Assembly: GCF_004827385.1 (NCBI RefSeq)
Contig: NZ_SRXN01000021.1
Location: 1-64,000, forward strand
DNA length: 64,000 nt
Direction of reading: 5' to 3'
Origin: Ensifer sp. MPMI2T
Lineage (GTDB): Bacteria > Pseudomonadota > Alphaproteobacteria > Rhizobiales > Rhizobiaceae
In this document: positions 58,597-64,000 of the stretch, piece by piece
Numbering within the stretch: position 1 is the stretch's first letter
How the letters are laid out: the number at the start of each line of letters is the position of its first letter
The notes under the pieces: model-generated
The model's input: only the letters and a program-made list of their open reading frames with translations
Databases searched by the model: none
Told to the model about the DNA's origin: nothing
Translations under genes and position numbers: made by a program

Positions 58597-61397
58597 CAGG
58601 ACTCCTGTTTCCTGAGAATCAGGCTTGCCGCGATAACGAAGGCGAGGACGAATACGGCGAGCACCAAATGGTTGAGCCAAAGCTCGGAGAAACCGAGCGC
58701 CTTGTTGAACGTGCCCATGCTGATCTGCTGGAACCATGAGGCCGGGAAAGCGAGTCCGAGAGCGCGTCCGGCACCTGACAGCGAGGAGACGGGAACCAGG
58801 AGTCCTGAGAACTGTGAAGTCGGGATCAGCGCGATGATCGCAGTGGCGAACACCGCAGCCACCTGAGTGCGGGTGAGGGTCGACACAACCAGGCCGAACG
58901 CAGTGGAAGCCCCGAGATAAATGAACGCGCCGACAATCAACGCCAGCCAAGAGCCCTTCACCGGCACGGCGAACACGAACAGCGCCAACACCATCAGCGT
59001 AGCAAAGCTGATGAGACCGATGATGAGATAAGGCACCTGTTTTCCGAGCAGGAACTCGATGCTGGTCAGCGGCGTGGAGCGGAAGTTGGCGATAGATCCT
59101 GTTTCGACCTCGCGCACGACGCCCAGCGCCGTCATGATGGCAGGGATCAGGATCAGCATCATCATGATGACGCTCGGCACCATCGAATAGACGCTTTTGA
59201 GCGACTGGTTGTAGCGGAAGCGGGATTCGAAATTGACAGGCAGGGCAGATGATTCGCTGCCCGTGGCAGTGCCGGGCAAGGCAGCCATGTCCCCGGCGCG
59301 GTGTGCGGACTGCTTGGCCAGATAGTCGAGCGTCAATCCGCCCAGATAGGTGCGCGTGGTCTCGGCCCTGTTCGGCATGTCGCCGTTGATCCAAATACCA
59401 ATCTCCGGGCGGCGTTCCCTAAGCAAATCGCTGCCATAGAGAGGTGGGATCTCGATCGCGAACTTGAGCTCGCCGGCGCGGAGGCGAGTCGGGATCTGAT
59501 CAGGAGCGGTGATATCCGGCTGCCGGCTCCAGAAGCGCGAGCCTTCGAAACCCTCCAGGAACTCCCGGCTTTCGAGTGAGCGGCTCTGATCGAATACCGC
59601 GAAGCGCAGATGCTCGACATCGAATGAGATGCCATAGCCGAACGCGAACATCAGGAGGACGGGGCTGAGCAGGGCAAAGGCGATGCGCACCGGATCGCGG
59701 ATGATCTCCACGGCCTCGCGCCGTGCGCAGGCCCACAGCCGGGCAAGGCTGAATCGCGCACTGTTTGTCCGCTCCGCGGTGGGCGTCGCCGACACCAACT
59801 CGGCTGCAGGTTCGCGCGCTTTCGCTGGTCCCTTGGCGGCGGCCACCGCATCCTCGAGATAGGCGATGAACGCCTCTTCGAGCGTCTTGGCGTGGCGCGC
59901 CTCGGTGAGCGCGCGCGGCGCGTCCGCCGCCAGCACCTTGCCTGCATGCATTAGCGAAATGCGGTCACAACGTTCCGCTTCGTTCATGAAGTGCGTGGAC
60001 AGGAAAATCGTAACGCCGTCCTTGCGCGACAGATCGACCAGCGATTCCCAGAACTGGTCGCGGGCCACGGGGTCGACCCCCGAAGTTGGCTCGTCGAGTA
60101 TCAGCATCTCGGGGCGGTGCTGGACGGCGACCGCCAGCTGCAGCCGTTGCCGCATGCCGAGCGGCAGACTCTCCGGCATGGTGTCAGCGACGTCCCTGAG
60201 GCCGAAGCGGTTGAGCATTTCCTCGATGCGCGGCCCCTGCTCGGCAGCCGGCAGGTCGAACAGCTTGGCGTGCATCTGCAAATTCTGGTAGACCGTGAGC
60301 TCGCTGTAGAGCGAGAACGCCTGCGACATATAGCCGACGCGTTGGCGCGTTTCGATGTCGTCTGCGTTCAACGGCTTGCCGAACAGGAACGCCTTCCCTT
60401 CCGATACAGGCAAGAGGCCGGTCAGCATCTTCATGGTCGTCGACTTGCCGCAGCCGTTCGAGCCGAGAAAGCCGAAGATTTCCCCCTTCTCAATGCGGAA
60501 ACTCACGTGATCGACCGCGGCGAACGTGCCGAACTTTTTCGTGAGCCCATCGGCCTCGATCGCCGGCGGGCCGGCCTGCGTCACGCGAGGCGGGATCTGG
60601 ACGCCTCTATGGTCGCCGCGCTTGTCCTTCGGCAGCAGCGAAATGAAGGCTTGTTCGAGGGTGTCGGCGCCGGTTCGCGCCTTGATTTCGGCGGGAGATC
60701 CGGTTGCGATGACGCGGCCGGCGTCCATCGCGGCGAGCCAGGCGAACTGATCGGCTTCCTCCATATAAGCGGTCGCGACGATGACGCTCATCTGCGGCCG
60801 GCGCGCACGGATGCGATCGATCAATTCCCAGAACTGCCGGCGCGAAAGCGGGTCGACGCCCGTCGTCGGCTCGTCGAGGATGAGAAGGTCCGGATCGTGT
60901 ATCAGCGCGCCGCACAGAGACAGCTTCTGCTTCATGCCGCCAGAGAGCTTCCCTGCGGGCCGGTCCGGAAATGGATCGAGACCGGTACTGCGCAACAGAT
61001 CGTCGATGCGTGCCTTCCGCTCGGCCTCCGGCTGTCCGAATAGCCGCCCGACGAAGTCGAGGTTTTCGAAGACGCTGAGGGTCGGATAGAGATTGCGCCC
61101 CAGACCTTGCGGCATATAAGCGACGCGCGCATAGCTGCGCTGGCGATGCGCCCGGTCGCGCATGTCACCGTCCAATGCCCAAACTGAGCCCGACTGGATT
61201 TTGCGCACACCCGAAATCAACGCCAGCAAGGTCGATTTGCCGACGCCATCGGGACCGATCAGCCCGGTCATACAGCCGCCCGGAATGGTGACTTTCACAT
61301 CCTCGAGCGCGACGACCTTGCCGTAACGGTGCGAGACACCCTCAAGCGAGGCGGCGACCGCAATGTCAACGCTCGGCTGTGTGGCGCGCTCATGCAT
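58596..61397 (-). CDS. ABC transporter with two ATPase domains and a permease domain (RbbA/YhiH-like)
   Basis: 933 residues. ATPase 1 (about residues 15-240): Walker A GPDGVGKST, signature LSGGMKQKL, Walker B LLILDEPTTGVDP. ATPase 2 (about 285-520): GSNGCGKST, a degenerate signature LPLGMRQRL instead of LSGGQ, Walker B MLILDEPTSGVDP. An ABC-2 permease follows (about 560-930) with REVETGSIANFRSTPLTSIEFLLGKQ. This tripartite design is that of RbbA/YhiH, found with HlyD (YhiI) and a second permease (YhhJ), exactly as here. Substrate unknown; multidrug or lipid export is likely. It overlaps the HlyD gene by eight bases. Confidence 0.95.
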   Translation of the reverse strand: MHERATQPSVDIAVAASLEGVSHRYGKVVALEDVKVTIPGGCMTGLIGPDGVGKSTLLALISGVRKIQSGSVWALDGDMRDRAHRQRSYARVAYMPQGLGRNLYPTLSVFENLDFVGRLFGQPEAERKARIDDLLRSTGLDPFPDRPAGKLSGGMKQKLSLCGALIHDPDLLILDEPTTGVDPLSRRQFWELIDRIRARRPQMSVIVATAYMEEADQFAWLAAMDAGRVIATGSPAEIKARTGADTLEQAFISLLPKDKRGDHRGVQIPPRVTQAGPPAIEADGLTKKFGTFAAVDHVSFRIEKGEIFGFLGSNGCGKSTTMKMLTGLLPVSEGKAFLFGKPLNADDIETRQRVGYMSQAFSLYSELTVYQNLQMHAKLFDLPAAEQGPRIEEMLNRFGLRDVADTMPESLPLGMRQRLQLAVAVQHRPEMLILDEPTSGVDPVARDQFWESLVDLSRKDGVTIFLSTHFMNEAERCDRISLMHAGKVLAADAPRALTEARHAKTLEEAFIAYLEDAVAAAKGPAKAREPAAELVSATPTAERTNSARFSLARLWACARREAVEIIRDPVRIAFALLSPVLLMFAFGYGISFDVEHLRFAVFDQSRSLESREFLEGFEGSRFWSRQPDITAPDQIPTRLRAGELKFAIEIPPLYGSDLLRERRPEIGIWINGDMPNRAETTRTYLGGLTLDYLAKQSAHRAGDMAALPGTATGSESSALPVNFESRFRYNQSLKSVYSMVPSVIMMMLILIPAIMTALGVVREVETGSIANFRSTPLTSIEFLLGKQVPYLIIGLISFATLMVLALFVFAVPVKGSWLALIVGAFIYLGASTAFGLVVSTLTRTQVAAVFATAIIALIPTSQFSGLLVPVSSLSGAGRALGLAFPASWFQQISMGTFNKALGFSELWLNHLVLAVFVLAFVIAASLILRKQES

Positions 61398-62493
61398 TGG
61401 GAACCTTGACGGCTAGCCAGGCGGGCCAGGCCGCCGTGGCATCGACCCGAACGTAGCCCATTCCGCGAAGGCCGCCCTTCACCGCCGCCTCCATTCCTCT
61501 GAGCACTTCGGGTGGCGCATGCAGCTTCACCCGGAAATAAAGCTGCTCGCGTTCCGACTGGGTCTCCACCGTCTTCGGAGTGAACTGCGATTCAGGCGCC
61601 ACGAATGAGACGGTGGCGGGAAAGACGTATTCCGGAGCGGCATCGACCACTACGCGCGCCTCGTCGCCAATGGCTAGTCGTCCCGCAACCCCAGCCGGGA
61701 GAAAGACGGTCATATAGACGTCCGAGAGGTCGAGCACGGTGGCAATGCGACCACCCGCCGGCAATACTGCTCCCGGCTCGATCAGCCGATACTGCACCCG
61801 GCCGCGCACAGGCGAGGGGATTGTCGCGTCAGCGAGGCTTGTCTTCAGCCGGTCGACCTGGGCATCCGCCGCCGCGATCGCCGCGTGGGCCTCGTCGACC
61901 TGAGCGTTCGCCGCCTTGAGGGCGGCTGCGGCGCTTACAATGAGCTGCCTCCGCTCCTCTTGCTTCTCGCGTGTCGCAAAGCCTTTCTCGAGGAGCGCTT
62001 CGGCGCGCTCAAGCTCCTGGTCGGCGAATGTCAGCTCGGCCTTGCGGCTTTCGACAAGCGCCTGCGCCGCCGCGAGCGATTGACTTGCGCGTTTGACTTC
62101 CGCTTCCGCCTGGCGCAGCTGCGCTTCGAGCTCAGCCTGATCGAGGCGGGCGATCATGCTCCCCGCCAGTACCACATCGCCCTCACGTGGCACGATCTCG
62201 ATGACGCGGCCCGCGATCTTCGTCGCGATGTCGAATTGAGTGGCCTCGACGCGACCGTTGGTGCTGACGATGCCCTCCGGCAGGGCACTGGCTGTTTGTT
62301 GCTTCCAAAGGTAGAAACCGGCGCCCCCGGCAAGGCCCAGCGCGCCCAGCACCACCGCTACGGTCACGTACCGCTTGAGAGGCGCCTTCCTTTGGACTTC
62401 GACCGCATGGTGCTCGCGTTCGGTCTTCACCGCTCCTGGCGGAACCGCACGCTGTTGTTCATCCTTCGCGGTCGGCGGATGATCGATCGACAA
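61390..62493 (-). CDS. HlyD-family membrane fusion protein (YhiI-like)
   Basis: 367 residues. A cytoplasmic N-terminus of about 40 residues precedes one membrane helix (YVTVAVVLGALGLAGGAGFYLW); the biotinyl-lipoyl motif GRVEATQFDIATKIAGRVIEI, a coiled-coil hairpin of about residues 115-215 and DATIPSPVRGRVQYRLIEPG follow. It couples the ABC exporter to the cell exterior. First gene of the minus-strand exporter operon and divergent from the molybdopterin enzyme gene 570 bases away. Confidence 0.95.
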   Translation of the reverse strand: MSIDHPPTAKDEQQRAVPPGAVKTEREHHAVEVQRKAPLKRYVTVAVVLGALGLAGGAGFYLWKQQTASALPEGIVSTNGRVEATQFDIATKIAGRVIEIVPREGDVVLAGSMIARLDQAELEAQLRQAEAEVKRASQSLAAAQALVESRKAELTFADQELERAEALLEKGFATREKQEERRQLIVSAAAALKAANAQVDEAHAAIAAADAQVDRLKTSLADATIPSPVRGRVQYRLIEPGAVLPAGGRIATVLDLSDVYMTVFLPAGVAGRLAIGDEARVVVDAAPEYVFPATVSFVAPESQFTPKTVETQSEREQLYFRVKLHAPPEVLRGMEAAVKGGLRGMGYVRVDATAAWPAWLAVKVPNA

Positions 62494-62934
62494 CGCGATA
62501 TTCCCTTCAAAGAAACAATCTACGTATCTGTCTACTCTCTCGCCGCAAGGCAGCCTTGATCCACGTCAAAATCCAACCGAAATCACGCGCGTCGTGATGG
62601 TCGAATGCACGCTGCGATGGCACATATGCGGCGGCGCTACGGCCGATTGAGCGATCCCGGGACAGGCGCCTGCCTAGAATGGGTCGAGCTGGGGCACCCT
62701 TGACGCCCCAGCTTTCGAGCATTCGCGCGGCTCGGCAGAGCAATTCTCTAAAGCCCTCAACACGCTATCGGTGCCTTGTCTGGCATTTTGGCAGATTCCC
62801 TCCGTGCCAGGGTCGTATCCGCCACACGCCGAGCCACCGAGCAAGCGTGTTTGGATCCTCCCCTCACGGAGACAATTCAAAAGTTCTGAACGTCGGTGAT
62901 CAAACTTGCCGGTTACGGCTCAACCCCCGCGTTA
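62494..62934. other. Divergent intergenic region upstream of the exporter operon
   Basis: About 440 bases without a recognised gene. It holds a hairpin at 62687-62713: AGCTGGGGC pairs perfectly with GCCCCAGCT around a nine-base loop, followed by TT, which could be a terminator left from a lost gene or a processing site. The promoter for the HlyD gene must lie in the first 100-200 bases; I could not pick a convincing one. Confidence 0.4.
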
Positions 62935-62966
62935 TTGACTTAATCGTCATTATGACTTATTAGTCA
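62935..62966 (+). promoter_or_regulatory. Promoter with tandem TGAC-type dyads before the molybdopterin gene
   Basis: TTGACTTAATCGTCAT is followed by TATGACTTATTAGTCAG. TTGACT (62935-62940) and TATTAG (62958-62963) are a -35/-10 pair at 17 bases on the plus strand. The second dyad TGACT-TATT-AGTCA (62953-62966) covers the -10. The layout copies the 46939-46971 promoter and the arms match the RND operator half-site TTAGTCA. Confidence 0.5.
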
Positions 62967-62993
62967 GTTGGATTGGTAGGGAGGAGACGGCCT

Positions 62994-63059
62994 ATGAAAC
63001 AGCAAGCCGCGCGCGCCAGCGCGACAGGACCGGAATTTCTGGGCGCTCGGACCTGGTGA
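62994..63059 (+). CDS. Possible 21-aa leader peptide
   Basis: MKQQAARASATGPEFLGART-W then TGA, with GGGAGGAG eight bases before the ATG, a better ribosome site than that of the next gene, which starts six bases after the stop. It could be a translated leader that couples to the enzyme gene, or the two may be one frame in relatives. Weakly supported. Confidence 0.3.
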   Translation: MKQQAARASATGPEFLGARTW

Positions 63060-63065
63060 GCGCAC

Positions 63066-64000
63066 ATGTTAGCCCTTAAGCCGAAGATGAACCGGCAGGT
63101 TCTCAGGGCCATCCTCTTTGCCCTGCCCAAAGTGATGAACCTCACCGCCTCCCGCGTCCCGGCATTCGCTGAACGGCTGAAACAGCGCAACCTCGTCGCG
63201 TGGATCGGTCTCCAGGACGGGAGCATCGGGCGCATTGTGGAAATCCGAAGCGGTAGATTCCGCTCCCGTGCGGGTTCGCCGGCCGAGGCCGAAGTGGCCA
63301 TGTCCTTCAAGGACGCGACGACGGCGTTGAAGCTCTTGATGCCCAATCGCGATCAGTTGGAGATCATCCATGCAGCCAAGAACTTCAAGGTCGTGACCAC
63401 GGGACCGGACGATCTGGTCGTCTGGTTCACGCAGACCCTCAATATGAGCGAAACTGCGGGCCTGTCGATGGGAACGCCGATGCCCGACGGCAGCCGCCGC
63501 TACACCACCTGCACCAACGGCGGACCCCTCTTCGTTCACGTCAAGGACGGCCGGATCCTGCGCGTTACTCCTGTCGAGTTCGACAACACCGACCCGTCCA
63601 CCTGGGTGATCGAAGCCCGTGGGCGCAAGTTCAGCCCGCCCCGCCGCACACTGGTAGCCCCCCACGCTCTGACCATGAAATCGCTGGTCTATTCGGACAA
63701 GCGCATCCTTTACCCAATGAAGCGGGTGGATTTCGATCCCGCTGGCGAACGCAATCCCCAGAACCGCGGAAAATCCGGCTACGTGCGGATCGACTGGGAC
63801 GAGGCGCTGGACATCGTCGCCAAGGAGATCAACCGGCAGAAACGCGTCCACGGGCCCGGCTCCATCACGTTCCCCATGTCGTCCCATCACCAGTGGGGAA
63901 ACGTGGGCTATTACCTGAGCTCTCTGACGCGGTTCGCCAACCTGATCGGCTTCACCCGGGTCGCGGCCAATCCGGACAGTTGGGAGGGCTGGTACTGGGG
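63066..64000 (+). CDS. Molybdopterin-dependent oxidoreductase with an N-terminal SCP2-like extension (partial)
   Basis: 311 codons are in the window and the frame is open at the right edge. Residues about 1-125 (LVAWIGLQDGSIGRIVEIRSGRFR, EVAMSFKDATTALKLLMPNRDQLEIIHAAKNFKVV) resemble an SCP2 sterol-binding fold. From about 140 the sequence is a bis-MGD enzyme of the DMSO reductase family: TTCTNGGPLFVHVKDGRILRVTP, YVRIDWDEALDIVAKEINRQK, HHQWGNVGYYLSSLTRFANLIG. Only one Cys is in the region where many relatives bind an Fe4S4 cluster, as in pyrogallol transhydroxylase and acetylene-hydratase-like large subunits, so aromatic hydroxyl transfer is conceivable. The promoter carries TetR-type dyads. 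Confidence 0.8.
   Translation, partial: MLALKPKMNRQVLRAILFALPKVMNLTASRVPAFAERLKQRNLVAWIGLQDGSIGRIVEIRSGRFRSRAGSPAEAEVAMSFKDATTALKLLMPNRDQLEIIHAAKNFKVVTTGPDDLVVWFTQTLNMSETAGLSMGTPMPDGSRRYTTCTNGGPLFVHVKDGRILRVTPVEFDNTDPSTWVIEARGRKFSPPRRTLVAPHALTMKSLVYSDKRILYPMKRVDFDPAGERNPQNRGKSGYVRIDWDEALDIVAKEINRQKRVHGPGSITFPMSSHHQWGNVGYYLSSLTRFANLIGFTRVAANPDSWEGWYW

Noticed and set aside
1..64000. CRISPR arrays, tRNA or rRNA genes, origin of replication genes
   Set aside because: I found no regularly spaced repeats, no tRNA-like cloverleaf with a CCA-end context, no rRNA-like sequence, and no repABC or other replication gene in the window.

Overview
The window reads as accessory replicon DNA (megaplasmid or chromid type) from an alphaproteobacterium of the Rhizobiaceae, most like Ensifer/Sinorhizobium. 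Grounds: high GC with rhizobial codon use; modules of the cyclic beta-1,2-glucan synthase NdvB; DUF982, PRC-barrel and HWE-kinase genes typical of this order; many small rhizobial orphan genes; and a heavy load of broken genes and IS fragments. The genus is an inference. I saw no rRNA, tRNA, CRISPR array or replication origin.

Region 1 (1-16.6 kb) is an anaerobic-style carbon module. After the tail of a DUF2950 gene and IS debris, the minus strand carries MarC, a stand-alone GH94 phosphorylase, a phosphoglycerate-mutase-like phosphatase and a class I aldolase, with a perfect FNR/FixK-type box just upstream of the aldolase and the broken end of an acetate kinase gene beside it. Then come phosphoketolase, a PF10091 (GH144-like) glucanase, glycogen phosphorylase, a CBS-BON protein and L-lactate dehydrogenase. 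Together they could release glucose-1-phosphate from beta-1,2-glucan and glycogen without spending ATP and route it to acetyl-phosphate and lactate at low oxygen.

Region 2 (17.6-28.7 kb) is a rhamnogalacturonan/uronate operon: LacI-type regulator, GH105 unsaturated glycuronyl hydrolase, KduI, an unrecognised 828-residue protein, a four-gene sugar ABC importer and KduD.

Region 3 (28.7-44.5 kb) is a gene graveyard with live genes scattered in it: remnants of glpD, an ISKra4-like transposase, glycerate kinase, an IS110 transposase, three ligD ends, an ABC permease, SDR fragments (one fused in frame to an XRE helix-turn-helix start) and a globin-coupled chemoreceptor with an in-frame TGA. Live genes include ureidoglycolate lyase, a two-PAS HWE kinase, a PRC-barrel protein, an iron-permease-family protein, a metallo-beta-lactamase-fold protein, a LysR regulator and several small orphans.

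Region 4 (44.5-64 kb) is a detoxification/efflux region controlled by TetR proteins: azoreductase with TetR, a second TetR, a small membrane-protein pair (one resembling Pycsar TM effectors), a third TetR divergent from a two-adaptor RND pump with an alpha/beta hydrolase, a coiled-coil protein, a deleted copy of the PF10091 gene, an RbbA-like ABC exporter with HlyD adaptor, and the start of a molybdopterin enzyme. Related dyads of the form TGACT...AGTC(A) lie at four promoters in this region.
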